From: Rivularia sp. PCC 7116
Lineage (GTDB): Bacteria > Cyanobacteriota > Cyanobacteriia > Cyanobacteriales > Nostocaceae
Assembly (NCBI RefSeq): GCF_000316665.1
Contig: NC_019678.1
Span: forward strand, 4,960,001-5,024,000
DNA: 64,000 nucleotides
Reading direction: 5' to 3'
Shown here: in pieces, positions 44,564-52,801 of the stretch
How the letters are laid out: each line of letters starts with the position of its first letter
Numbering within the stretch: the stretch's first letter is position 1
Made by a program: the position numbers and the translations under genes
The notes under the pieces: model-generated
The model's database searches: none
What the model saw: only the letters and a program-made list of their open reading frames with translations
Told to the model about the DNA's origin: nothing

Positions 44564-46084
44564 TTAATCCAACAATTCCACCAACTCCATCACTTGGGAA
44601 GGTTTCACCAAAGAATTCGCACATAAAATACCGCTAGCAGCAACGGCAGGAACTCCAATTCCCGGCATTGTACTATCCCCAACGCGGTACAATCCTTTGA
44701 TTGGTGTATTTTGGTTGGGAAACATTCCCTTACCCGCAGCAATTGCTGGTCCGTAAGTTCCTTGATATCTTCTTAAATAACCGGCGTGAGTTAATGGTGT
44801 GCCGATAAGTTCCAAAACTGCACGCTCTCTGATATCCGGAATTACTTTTTCTATAGCTCGATATAAAGTTTGGGCTTTTTGCTTCTTCTTCTCTTCGTAA
44901 CCTTGATTTTTTTTCCATCCCATATAAGGTTCCAAAGTATAAGCGTGAACTACATGATGATTTTTTGGCGCTAAAGAACTATCCCAGACAGTAGGAATCG
45001 ATATCATGCAGGTGTTTCCCGGTACCGTAATATCCTTTTGAGAATCGTGAACGACAACATGATGTCCCGTCAAATTTTCTAAACCTTCACCACGAAAACC
45101 CAAATGTAAATGCATAAAGCTTTCTACAGCAGGAGTATTCAAAGCCGTTTGACGGTAAGATGCTGGTAAATCTTGGGGAAGTAGCAAAAGCGTGTAAGTA
45201 TCCCAAATTGTGGCATTGGAAATTACCACGGGAGCTTTGATAACTTCTTGTTTACCCTTAGAAAATAAACGCACGCCGGTAGCTTGATTATTTTCGACGA
45301 TAATTTGCTCTACATGACACCCCAAACGTAATTCTCCACCCCATTTTTTCAAACCTTTTACTAAAGCATCTATAATTGCACCGCTACCTCCTAAAGGATA
45401 TTCAATTGCAGTATTAGAACGCTCCCCTAACATAAAAGCGACTTCCGGAGCAATAGTACCGCTAGCTTTTAAACCCGAAAGCAAAAAGCATTCCAAGTCA
45501 ATTAACCTTCTTACCCAAGCATCTTTGACAGTGCTATCCATTACCTTCCCTACGGAACTTTGCACCAAAGGTAAATTGGGAAGCATTTTCCATAAAGACG
45601 GTAAATAACGTCCTAGTAAAATCGGAATTATCTGCCAATCACCCCGCAAAGCCAAAGTGGGAATACCCTTCATAGCATCGTAGAGCGGTAACAAACGCTT
45701 TTCAAATTCAGCTAATTCCCTTGCACCTTGGGGTGTAACTTGAGCCACCTCTTCCCGATAGCGCTGGTAATTACGGTAAACTGCAAAACTACCTTCAGGA
45801 AAATGATAGTGTCCGAGGGGGTCATAAGGTACAGTTTGGAGAGATTCTTCTAAAATATCTAGAACTTGTTTTACAGGATTCAAACTTCTAGCGTCACTCA
45901 GTCCACAATAGAATGAAGGTCCAGAATCAAATTCAAATCCTTGTCGTCGGAAGTTATGGGCAGCACCACCCGCTACTGTATGACTTTCGCAGACAATTAC
46001 CCGCTTACCGTATCGACTGAGCAACGCAGCAGCAGTTAAACCCCCGATTCCACTACCAATGACTATGACATCAAAATTTTTCAC
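44564..46084 (-). CDS. FAD-dependent phytoene desaturase/CrtISO-family oxidoreductase
   Basis: A 506-residue protein. The N-terminal FAD-binding Rossmann motif VIVIGSGIGGLTAAALLSRYG (GxGxxG) is at residues 6-26, followed by VCESHTVAGGAAHNF and the family FDSGPSFYCGL segment. The middle carries IEYPLGGSGAIIDALVKGL. The C-terminus has the FAD-closing motif GLYRVGDSTMPGIGVPAVAASG (~465-486). Length and motifs fit the carotenoid isomerase (CrtISO/CrtH), all-trans-retinol saturase and bacterial phytoene desaturase group. CrtH isomerises cis-lycopene in cyanobacteria, but the GIGVPAVAASG ending suggests a CrtISO-like paralogue rather than CrtH itself. Substrate is unassigned. It is divergent from the MlaF-like gene, with heptamer repeats in the 134-bp gap. 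Confidence 0.85.
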   Translation of the reverse strand: MKNFDVIVIGSGIGGLTAAALLSRYGKRVIVCESHTVAGGAAHNFRRQGFEFDSGPSFYCGLSDARSLNPVKQVLDILEESLQTVPYDPLGHYHFPEGSFAVYRNYQRYREEVAQVTPQGARELAEFEKRLLPLYDAMKGIPTLALRGDWQIIPILLGRYLPSLWKMLPNLPLVQSSVGKVMDSTVKDAWVRRLIDLECFLLSGLKASGTIAPEVAFMLGERSNTAIEYPLGGSGAIIDALVKGLKKWGGELRLGCHVEQIIVENNQATGVRLFSKGKQEVIKAPVVISNATIWDTYTLLLLPQDLPASYRQTALNTPAVESFMHLHLGFRGEGLENLTGHHVVVHDSQKDITVPGNTCMISIPTVWDSSLAPKNHHVVHAYTLEPYMGWKKNQGYEEKKKQKAQTLYRAIEKVIPDIRERAVLELIGTPLTHAGYLRRYQGTYGPAIAAGKGMFPNQNTPIKGLYRVGDSTMPGIGVPAVAASGILCANSLVKPSQVMELVELLD

Positions 46085-46085
46085 T

Positions 46086-46120
46086 GTTAGTTCTCAGTTG
46101 TTAGTTGTTAGTTGCTAGTT
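46086..46120. repeat. Short tandem heptamer repeat (GTTAGTT)
   Basis: Tandem TTAGTTG units at the start of the oxidoreductase gene, followed at about 46157-46210 by CACTATC repeats. Together they fill the divergent promoter region. Confidence 0.7.
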
Positions 46121-46218
46121 GAATGTTTGGTGGTTTTTAGTTGTAAGGCAACTTTTAACCACTATCTATTAAACACTATCCACTATCTGCTAACCACTAT
46201 CTACTATTTACCCGTACT

Positions 46219-47040
46219 ATGGTCGTAATGAAAGAACAACCACTAGACAAACCATTAGAACAACCGCTGATTGAATTAAAAGGTGTTTCTAAGTCGTTTG
46301 GTAGCAATAAAATTTTAGATGAGGTAGATTTTACAATTCACCGGGGAGATTCATTAGGAATAATTGGTCCTAGCGGTACTGGTAAATCTACCATCTTAAG
46401 AATCATTGCTGGGTTGACTGCTCCCGATGAAGGAGAAATTTACGTGCAAGGCAAACTAAGAGAAGGTTTGATAGAAGATGGTGCGGATGCAGTGGGAATT
46501 GGTATGGTGTTTCAGCAAGCTGCTTTGTTTGATTCCCTAACAGTAGATGAAAATGTTGGATTTTTACTGTACCAGCATTCTGACCTTCCTAAAAAAAGGA
46601 TTCGAGATTTGGTTGAGGAAAAATTAGAAATGGTGGGTTTACCTGGTGTCGGAGATAGATTTCCCGCAGAACTTTCTGGAGGAATGAGGAAGCGGGTAAG
46701 TTTTGCCCGTGCTATTATGTCTAATCCAGAAAAACCCGAGGAAACACCAGAAATTTTGCTTTACGATGAGCCTACAGCCGGATTAGATCCAATAGCTTCG
46801 ACAATTATCGAAGATTTGATTCGGCAATTACAATATACAAATGAAATTTGTGGCAGCTACGCTATCGTTACTCACCAACACAGTACAATTCGTCGTACTT
46901 CTGACAGAGTTGTGTTTCTTTATCAAGGTAAAGTGCAGTGGTCTGGAAAAGTTGGCGAAGTTGACACCACAGATAATTCTTCTATTAGACAATTTATGAG
47001 TGGAAGTGTTGATGGCCCAATCAAAATTGCCGGTACATAA
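46219..47040 (+). CDS. MlaF-like ABC transporter ATP-binding protein
   Basis: A 273-residue protein; an ATG at 46228 is an alternative start. It is a complete ABC ATPase: A-loop KSFGSNKIL, Walker A GPSGTGKST (~53-61), Q-loop MVFQQAALFDSLTV, signature LSGGMRKRVSFARA (~154), Walker B EILLYDEPTAGLDP (~182), and switch His in VTHQHST. The LFDSLTV and LSGGMRKR motifs are characteristic of the MlaF/Ttg2A group, which powers lipid exchange between envelope membranes with an MlaE permease and an MCE-domain binding protein. An MCE gene follows 171 bp downstream on the same strand; the permease gene is not in the window. Inference: a lipid transporter between plasma and outer membrane (or thylakoid). 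Confidence 0.92.
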   Translation: MVVMKEQPLDKPLEQPLIELKGVSKSFGSNKILDEVDFTIHRGDSLGIIGPSGTGKSTILRIIAGLTAPDEGEIYVQGKLREGLIEDGADAVGIGMVFQQAALFDSLTVDENVGFLLYQHSDLPKKRIRDLVEEKLEMVGLPGVGDRFPAELSGGMRKRVSFARAIMSNPEKPEETPEILLYDEPTAGLDPIASTIIEDLIRQLQYTNEICGSYAIVTHQHSTIRRTSDRVVFLYQGKVQWSGKVGEVDTTDNSSIRQFMSGSVDGPIKIAGT

Positions 47041-47199
47041 AATCTGGGATCTCAAATCTGGTACATCAAATATTTAAAAGAGTATCATCGCGATTACGAT
47101 TAAGCACAAATTTAAGTACAAATCTAAGCAAAAACTTATTTTCAAAAACGATAAGAAAATGTATAAATATCTATTTACAAATTTAAATTCTAATTCTAT

Positions 47200-47207
47200 G
47201 GGAGGTG
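47200..47207 (+). promoter_or_regulatory. Strong ribosome binding site of the MCE gene
   Basis: GGGAGGTG lies 4 nt before the ATG at 47212, indicating efficient translation of the MCE protein independent of the upstream ABC gene. Confidence 0.7.
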
Positions 47208-47211
47208 AACA

Positions 47212-48654
47212 ATGCGATCGCGATTGGTAAGAGAAGGTTCTGTGGGATTATTAATTTTATTGGGTTTGGGAGTCTTTGGAGTTATTTTCCTTTGGCTGAA
47301 CAGAATCAATGCTGCTGGTCGTACCTATAGCTTCATCGTAGAGTTTAAGGACGCTGGTGGAATGCAAAAAGGCGCTGTTGTACAATATCGCGGTGTTAAG
47401 GTAGGCAACATTGCCGATATTAAAGCTGGCGTGAATGGTGTACAAGTAGAACTTGATATCAGCAAACCCGATTTAGTTATCCCTCGTGATGTCAAAATTG
47501 AAGCCAACCAGTCAGGATTAATTAGCGAAAGCATTGTTGAAATTACACCAGAAAGAATTGTCTCCCGCGAAAATGTAGATGCCGGACCTCAAGATGAAGG
47601 ATGCGATCCTACTATTATTGTCTGCGATGGCTCACGTCTAAGAGGCGAAATCGGTATCAGCGTTGACCAACTAATTCGCTACAGCAGCCGTCTATCAGAA
47701 GTTTACAGCCGACCTGATGTCTACGAAAATGTTAACCAAGCTTTAAAAAATACATCCCTAGCAGCAGCACAAGTAGCTCAATTAACTCGCGATGTCTCTT
47801 CTTTGACTAAAGCTACTCAACAACAATTAAAAACCTTTGCTTCCGCCGCCGATACTGTAGCGACTGCTGCAAATAGAGTCAGTGTATCTACCGACCAAAC
47901 CATCAACCAATTTGGCGGCACAGCCGAACAATTAAACGCTACAGCAAGACAGTTTAGTAATACAGCAGAAAAATTTAGCGGTACTGCAACTGAAATTAGT
48001 TCTACAGCTAATAGAGCAAATAGATTATTAGATAATATTGATAATTTAGTCACTACAAATCGTTCTTCACTAGTTGGTGCATTAAACGACATCACCGCAA
48101 CTAGTTCTCAGTTAAGAACGACTTTAAATAGTTTATCTCCCAGCCTGAATAAATTTACCAAAGGGCAGCTGCTTGAGAACCTGGAAACACTTTCAGCAAA
48201 TGCAGCCGAAGCTTCCACTAATTTACGAGACGTTACCAAAACACTTAACGATCCTAATAATTTATTAGTACTCCAACAAACATTAGATTCTGCTAGAGTC
48301 ACCTTTGAGAATACCCAGAAAATTACATCAGATTTAGATGATTTGACGGGAGATCCAAAATTTAGGCAAAATCTCCGCGAATTAGTCAACGGTTTAAGTG
48401 GTTTAGTTTCTTCCACCGAGCAAATGGAACAGCAAGTTAAATTTGCTGCCACCCTCGATACGGTAAAAGCTAATTTAGACAAATCAAAAATTCAAACATC
48501 AACACCAACTAGAAAACAACCATTTAGATTTAGTTCTTCATCTCAGAATTTAAAAAGCCAGCCAAAAACTAACCAAACCAAAAACCTACAGCCCAATTCC
48601 TCATCTCAAGAAGAACTTTTGAAGCAACTTCGGGAATATCAGAAGACACGATAG
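47212..48654 (+). CDS. MlaD/MCE-family lipid-binding protein
   Basis: A 480-residue protein. A single N-terminal membrane helix (VGLLILLGLGVFGVIFLWL, ~11-29) anchors it. An MCE domain follows (~38-120: YSFIVEFKDAGGMQKGAVVQYRGVKVGNI, then VELDIS, IPRDVKIEANQSG), the lipid-binding unit that in MlaD forms a hexameric ring with a hydrophobic pore. The rest (~165-430) is long alpha-helical and Thr/Ser/Ala/Asn-rich (TAEQLNATARQFSNTAEKFSG), as in longer MCE proteins that build tunnels across the periplasm. The last 50 residues are Gln/Ser/Pro-rich. It forms a transporter with the MlaF-like ATPase just upstream. In cyanobacteria and plastids such systems move lipids between envelope and thylakoid or outer membranes. 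Confidence 0.92.
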   Translation: MRSRLVREGSVGLLILLGLGVFGVIFLWLNRINAAGRTYSFIVEFKDAGGMQKGAVVQYRGVKVGNIADIKAGVNGVQVELDISKPDLVIPRDVKIEANQSGLISESIVEITPERIVSRENVDAGPQDEGCDPTIIVCDGSRLRGEIGISVDQLIRYSSRLSEVYSRPDVYENVNQALKNTSLAAAQVAQLTRDVSSLTKATQQQLKTFASAADTVATAANRVSVSTDQTINQFGGTAEQLNATARQFSNTAEKFSGTATEISSTANRANRLLDNIDNLVTTNRSSLVGALNDITATSSQLRTTLNSLSPSLNKFTKGQLLENLETLSANAAEASTNLRDVTKTLNDPNNLLVLQQTLDSARVTFENTQKITSDLDDLTGDPKFRQNLRELVNGLSGLVSSTEQMEQQVKFAATLDTVKANLDKSKIQTSTPTRKQPFRFSSSSQNLKSQPKTNQTKNLQPNSSSQEELLKQLREYQKTR

Positions 48655-48705
48655 TGAGAAGAGGGAGTAGAAGTTTTAATCCTACAGTCTTTGACTAAGC
48701 CTCTC

Positions 48706-48750
48706 TAAACTAAACCCTGCCAATTACATCAATTAGCAGGGTTTAGTTTA
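48706..48750. terminator. Strong hairpin between convergent genes
   Basis: A 15-bp perfect stem, AAACTAAACCCTGC (48707-48720) with GCAGGGTTTAGTTT (48736-48749), extended by one pair. The loop is 15 nt. AT-rich flanks on both sides make it a likely bidirectional terminator for the MCE gene and the PEP-CTERM gene. Confidence 0.8.
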
Positions 48751-48816
48751 TTAAATTAAATTAAATTTATTTTTTGCAAAAATTTATGCTTTGCTTTCCT
48801 AATTGCGTTCTGCTCT

Positions 48817-49740
48817 CTATGACTTTTTCTTACGTTTTAACGCAGAACCAGCACCATATGCTCCAAAAGCTATAAATCCTAGTATCGCTGTTGGTTCCGG
48901 AACACTTTGAGCTTGTACAAATGAAACCTTATCCGTACTTAGTTCAGCATAATCAAATGCTAAGTATGGTTCGTCAGGTGCGATGATTTTAGCTTCGAGA
49001 TAACCATCAAAATCACCATTAGCATTTTCAGAAAATATCTCAGCAAAATTCAGTTCAACATAGGCTGCTTGAATCAAACCATCCTGTCCTTTATTATTTT
49101 TCTGTTTTGTTAATTGTTTTGTAATTGTATCTCCATCTGCGTTAGTAAATTCAACCTTTGCATCTTTAACATCATAGTCACCAAACAACATGTTGAAATA
49201 CATAGTAGTATCTTTTATGATGTCACCTTTAGCTACAGAAAAATCAAAATTGAAGCCAGGGAGAGGTACTTTACTATCCTTTACTTCTTCTTGAGTAAAT
49301 CCTTTTTTTTCTAGATTATAGTTGTTCTTTATTCTACCGTTATCATTATATTTCTTTGTTTTAATAAAAGTCGTTGATAAAGAGATATCAGTAAATTTCG
49401 AGCCACTACTCCCATTATCCACAAATCCACTTCCGGTAATTAAACTATTACCCTTTTCCATACCGGAGCGGTTATCGAAATCATCTCCACTTCCTTTAGC
49501 TAATGTTTCATCTTTATTTAAATCTGGCAATAAATCGCCTACTCCTAATACACCTCTCCCATCAATATTTGCATCACCACCATAAGCTCCTTGGTAATCT
49601 ACTCCTGTTCCATACCCGAAACCATCTTTATCACCTATTGTAATACTGTTAAAACCAGCAGCTTGAGCCGCATTAGCATAAGCAACAGTAGCAATAGTAG
49701 ATGCAGCAGCGATAGTAAATAGTTTCTTCAACACGATCAA
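48817..49740 (-). CDS. PEP-CTERM sorting-signal surface protein
   Basis: A 307-residue protein. A signal peptide (MIVLKKLFTIAAASTIATVAYANAA, cut near AQAA) and a C-terminal PEP-CTERM tripartite signal (VPEPTAILGFIAFGAYGAGSA then KRKKK) mark it for export, cleavage and anchoring by an exosortase-type enzyme. The mature body is Gly/Asp-rich with beta character (SITIGDKDGFGYGTGVDYQG; GVLGVGDLLPDLN; FNMLFGDYDVKDAKVEF), possibly calcium-binding, and resembles the PEP-CTERM extracellular-matrix proteins of cyanobacteria. No exosortase or polysaccharide gene is nearby. It probably contributes to sheath or exopolymer; the ligand is unknown. Confidence 0.9.
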   Translation of the reverse strand: MIVLKKLFTIAAASTIATVAYANAAQAAGFNSITIGDKDGFGYGTGVDYQGAYGGDANIDGRGVLGVGDLLPDLNKDETLAKGSGDDFDNRSGMEKGNSLITGSGFVDNGSSGSKFTDISLSTTFIKTKKYNDNGRIKNNYNLEKKGFTQEEVKDSKVPLPGFNFDFSVAKGDIIKDTTMYFNMLFGDYDVKDAKVEFTNADGDTITKQLTKQKNNKGQDGLIQAAYVELNFAEIFSENANGDFDGYLEAKIIAPDEPYLAFDYAELSTDKVSFVQAQSVPEPTAILGFIAFGAYGAGSALKRKKKS

Positions 49741-50150
49741 AATCCCTTCTCTTAATTATTGCTTGTTTTCTCAATCTTCTCTTTCGAGTTGATATTCAAA
49801 TTGTGCGCTGCATCTAAGGCAAAATATTAGAGGAAATGTACTGAATTATTCAAAAAAAATCTCAAAGAATAAAAATGTATTTTTTATCAGTAATTACCAA
49901 GGTTTACATACTGAAACAATACAATTTTTACTATTAATATAAATACATCGTAAAGCGTTTATATAGATATTAACGAAGAAGTTAGATATTCATCTACGCA
50001 GGGTCTTAACTTTATCGGTAATTTAAATTGTCGGAATTAATTTAAGGATAAACAAAAGAAAATCTTGTATCTTTTCGGTAAATCTGGGCAAAAAAAAGAA
50101 GAATACAGTCTATGCTTCTTCCTTTGTGTCACTATTTGTTAGTCGCTGAA
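49741..50150. other. Intergenic region, presumably the PEP-CTERM promoter region
   Basis: AT-rich 410 bp. On the minus strand AAGGGAT lies 3-9 nt before the PEP-CTERM start. No gene, hairpin or operator was recognised. Confidence 0.5.
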
Positions 50151-50441
50151 TTAATTCCAATCCTGTTCTTCCTTCTTCCCTTTAGTGCGGTAAATTCCAC
50201 CAACGGCGTGAATTGCTCGGGTTTTCTCAAAAAGCTCGTCTTCTGTAATTCCCCATTTTTGCAGCACCTCATCCAAACCCTGTTGAATATCAAAAGCACC
50301 GGGAAAATTATGATAGCGAATTCGTAATCTGGCTAATTCTGCCAAATTGACATCGCTCGCTTCCCCTACCAATAAACTTTCTAGTAAAGGGCGATCGCGA
50401 TTGTATTGCGGATGCTGTTGTTCTTTATTTTGTTCGCTCAT
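50151..50441 (-). CDS. DUF3288 family protein
   Basis: A 96-residue soluble protein. It matches the cyanobacteria-specific DUF3288 family throughout: QQHPQYNRDRPLLESLL, NLAELARLRIRYHNFPGAFDIQ, and WGITEDELFEKTRAIHAVGGIY. Full length for the family. Conserved in cyanobacteria, so probably a core photosynthetic-lineage protein, but its function is unknown. Upstream (on its own strand) lie tandem repeats that reach to about 5 nt before its ATG. Confidence 0.88.
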   Translation of the reverse strand: MSEQNKEQQHPQYNRDRPLLESLLVGEASDVNLAELARLRIRYHNFPGAFDIQQGLDEVLQKWGITEDELFEKTRAIHAVGGIYRTKGKKEEQDWN

Positions 50442-50446
50442 TGCAA

Positions 50447-50483
50447 TTAGTAGTTAGTAGTTAGTAGTTAGTGGTTAGTAGTT
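50447..50483. repeat. Short tandem heptamer repeat (TTAGTAG)
   Basis: Five TTAGTAG-type heptamers immediately upstream of the DUF3288 start. Confidence 0.8.
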
Positions 50484-50496
50484 TCCAGTGGCGGCT

Positions 50497-50602
50497 CGTT
50501 CCAAGTCTCTGACTTGGAATGCCATTTTCTTGAGGCTCTGCCTCTTATATAACAGGAGGCGGAGCCTCCAATACTGTATTCCTTGCCGGAGACAAGGAAC
50601 AA
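50497..50602. repeat. Array of three palindromic dispersed repeats
   Basis: Hairpins GTTCCAAGTCTCTGACTTGGAA, GAGGCTCTGCCTC with GAGGCGGAGCCTC, and TTCCTTGCCGGAGACAAGGAA follow one another. The middle unit is shared with 44522-44535. Non-coding. Confidence 0.8.
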
Positions 50603-50703
50603 GTTATCGCCAAAAAAACAACACTCAGCCCGAAAAATCAAGCTGAGTAAATAATATTTAATATCTAATCCTAAATATGAAAAAGATTTCTAGCTGGTAA
50701 ATA

Positions 50704-51210
50704 TTAACTGTTGACTGTTAACTGCTTCCAACACCAAGTAAACAAAGTACCGCCAACTACTAATTTTGAGACTTCTAGCAACCAGTAACCACCATGCAAT
50801 AAATTCATATTCGCGGGAATTTCGTTAATTGCTGCAAACCAATTTAACTGCAATCCAATCGCGGACATTTCTGGAGTTAAAAGATAAGTATCAACAAAAG
50901 CGATGGCGACTAATAGATTTGCACCAAAAATAATCTTTTTTTGCCAGTTTAAATTAATTTGACTAGAAGCTAAGACTCCAGTTAATACTAATCCCGCACA
51001 CAACAATTCAACGCGGTTAAAACTCCAGAAAATTGTATAGCCAGCAGATGCAAAACTTGATTGAGTCATCATTCCAGAAACATAAAGACTAGGCATAATT
51101 ACCCAATCTAAAATGACACTGGCACTAAGCCAGAAACCCAAAGTTAAAATAACAACATTTAGCCAAACTGGACGCTTAAATTCTACGCTGGAAGTGGAAA
51201 TGGTATTCAT
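50704..51210 (-). CDS. Four-helix membrane protein (DUF4149-like)
   Basis: A 168-residue integral membrane protein with four predicted helices: VVILTLGFWLSASVILDWVI (~19-38), FNRVELLCAGLVLTGVLA (~64), IIFGANLLVAIAFVDTYLL (~92), and YWLLEVSKLVVGGTLFTWCW (~143). The layout, with a loop of P-x-M/S-A type between helices 3 and 4 (LTPEMSAIGLQ), resembles the DUF4149/TMEM205-like group, but the match is by pattern only. No enzymatic motif. Function unknown. Confidence 0.7.
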   Translation of the reverse strand: MNTISTSSVEFKRPVWLNVVILTLGFWLSASVILDWVIMPSLYVSGMMTQSSFASAGYTIFWSFNRVELLCAGLVLTGVLASSQINLNWQKKIIFGANLLVAIAFVDTYLLTPEMSAIGLQLNWFAAINEIPANMNLLHGGYWLLEVSKLVVGGTLFTWCWKQLTVNS

Positions 51211-51584
51211 GAAAAAAATAATTGCTTCGTTATATTTTTAGTGTGAAACATAAAAAGTTATTTTGACTACTAATCTCAACTATCCTTTACAAAACAATGG
51301 TCTTTTTACGAAAAAATAGTCTTTCACCCAGGTTTATTCATTACATTTCTTAATAATTTTAGATGTATGAACCCAGTGAATCCATACATTTTGAATTACC
51401 TCAAAAACGCCATATAAAGCGGGCAAGGATGCCCGCATTGTAATAGATGTTCTATTTTAGTTGTCCTTGTTTCTAACTTGAGCCTATAAACGAGCTTTTA
51501 AGGCTTTGCTTCCAGCTATTCATGGAAGTGTAATTTACTAGTTTGAACGCACTTTGTCCGAGATGGGACTTTGCAATTCATGAC
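51211..51584. other. Intergenic region with one REP-like hairpin
   Basis: A perfect hairpin GCGGGCA-agga-TGCCCGC lies at 51421-51438. No gene is seen; the rest is unremarkable. Confidence 0.6.
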
Positions 51585-51812
51585 TCACCGAAAGGATTCA
51601 ATAACTACAGACGCTCCAGCCAAGCCAATTAGAACGATTCCAGAACGCCAAATACATTCAAATACTAGGGGAAATAAGCTGATAGCTATATGAGAAGTGC
51701 CGAGAATCCCGGATAAACAAGCGGCGAATGTAAAGCCTAATACGATGAACATGAAATATTTAAGAGCTTTTAAAATTAATCTGAATAGAGGACTAAATTT
51801 ATTAGTAGTCAT
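51585..51812 (-). CDS. Small two-helix membrane protein
   Basis: 75 residues from ATG 51812, preferred over an upstream ATG at 51899 because AGGAG stands about 9 nt before it. Two hydrophobic helices: KYFMFIVLGFTFAACLSGILG and the segment GIVLIGLAGASVVIESF. No family recognised. It lies 155 bp after the 125-residue gene on the same strand and may be co-transcribed with it. Confidence 0.6.
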   Translation of the reverse strand: MTTNKFSPLFRLILKALKYFMFIVLGFTFAACLSGILGTSHIAISLFPLVFECIWRSGIVLIGLAGASVVIESFR

Positions 51813-51967
51813 TTCAAGGTACTCCTGATTGTTTGAGTTGGGAAGAAGAAAATATCTAATCTGAAATGTAGCTAACAAAAAAGCCGGGAAGCATGACAAT
51901 ACTTCACCGGCTCGTAAACTTCCTGTTTATCGATAGCCAAGTTTAATTTTTTATTTGCGATTTTTGA

Positions 51968-52345
51968 TTACTTGATAAACTTTTCAGACAAATCGGACAG
52001 ATGCCATTGATTCCAAGTGTTCGTTACTTGATGATAAGCATTCTGAATTGGTTCTATCTGTTGCGGTTTTAATAAGTAGCGGTAGCAGATATGGCTACCT
52101 AAATAAACTGCCAGTTCGTGGTTTTTCTTTTCGCTGCTAATACGAAATTCACCGTGCCCTGTTTCACATAGAGCTTGAATCAATAGAAAACTCATATGAG
52201 AAAACACCACTGGTAGTACCAATGTATTTGATGAGTTTGATTGCTGTGTTACTGTTGCTTTTTTGCCAGATTTGTCTCCTATCCGCAGATACATCCTCAT
52301 TGGCTGCGCTGTTTCTAAGAATTCCTGCAATTGTGGGAAGGTCAT
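51968..52345 (-). CDS. Hypothetical protein
   Basis: A 125-residue soluble protein with GGAG about 9 nt before the ATG. Mixed alpha/beta character: FPQLQEFLETAQPMRMYLRIG, VLPVVFSHMSFLLIQALCETG, FRISSEKKNHELAVYLGSHIC. No signal peptide, metal motif or known domain recognised. Possible operon with the small membrane protein downstream. Confidence 0.6.
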   Translation of the reverse strand: MTFPQLQEFLETAQPMRMYLRIGDKSGKKATVTQQSNSSNTLVLPVVFSHMSFLLIQALCETGHGEFRISSEKKNHELAVYLGSHICYRYLLKPQQIEPIQNAYHQVTNTWNQWHLSDLSEKFIK

Positions 52346-52801
52346 GTTTTAGTTCTCCGTGAGAATAGCCATTTTTTATCGCTGCCTCGATTCAGGTATT
52401 CACTCAACTTTTAGAGAATCATTATTTGTACCTATTATAAATGTAAATTTGATTGTTGTGTAAATTTTACATACATAATATTTGATAAAAAAGTAGCCTT
52501 TGATACTTTTTTGGGATATATGTGATTTTTGTTGTTAATGCTATATACACCTTTAGATAGATACTTACCTAGATACACGATTAGCAGAGTTAAGTCTTGT
52601 TTCGCTTCATCTATAATTCTCTGCTAGCATTAAAATACCTGAAACTACCTATGTATATGGCTTTCAGTATTAATATTATCTTAATTCAATATCTCCAAAA
52701 ATTGAATCTAAGATTTCAATTTATGTATTTGTGTGGATATATACAAAATAAAAGTAAATTTGTTTTACATTGAAATGGGATTGACAAGAGGAGTGAAAAT
52801 C
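52346..52801. other. Intergenic region between divergent genes
   Basis: AT-rich, no gene. On +, AGAGGAG at about 52788 fits the ATG at 52802. It should contain both divergent promoters, but none could be placed with confidence. Confidence 0.5.

Noticed and set aside
44564-46084. Assignment as crtH, the carotenoid isomerase
   Set aside because: Family motifs fit, but the C-terminal GIGVPAVAASG differs from what I recall for CrtH, and paralogues of this family are common in cyanobacteria, so no symbol is given.
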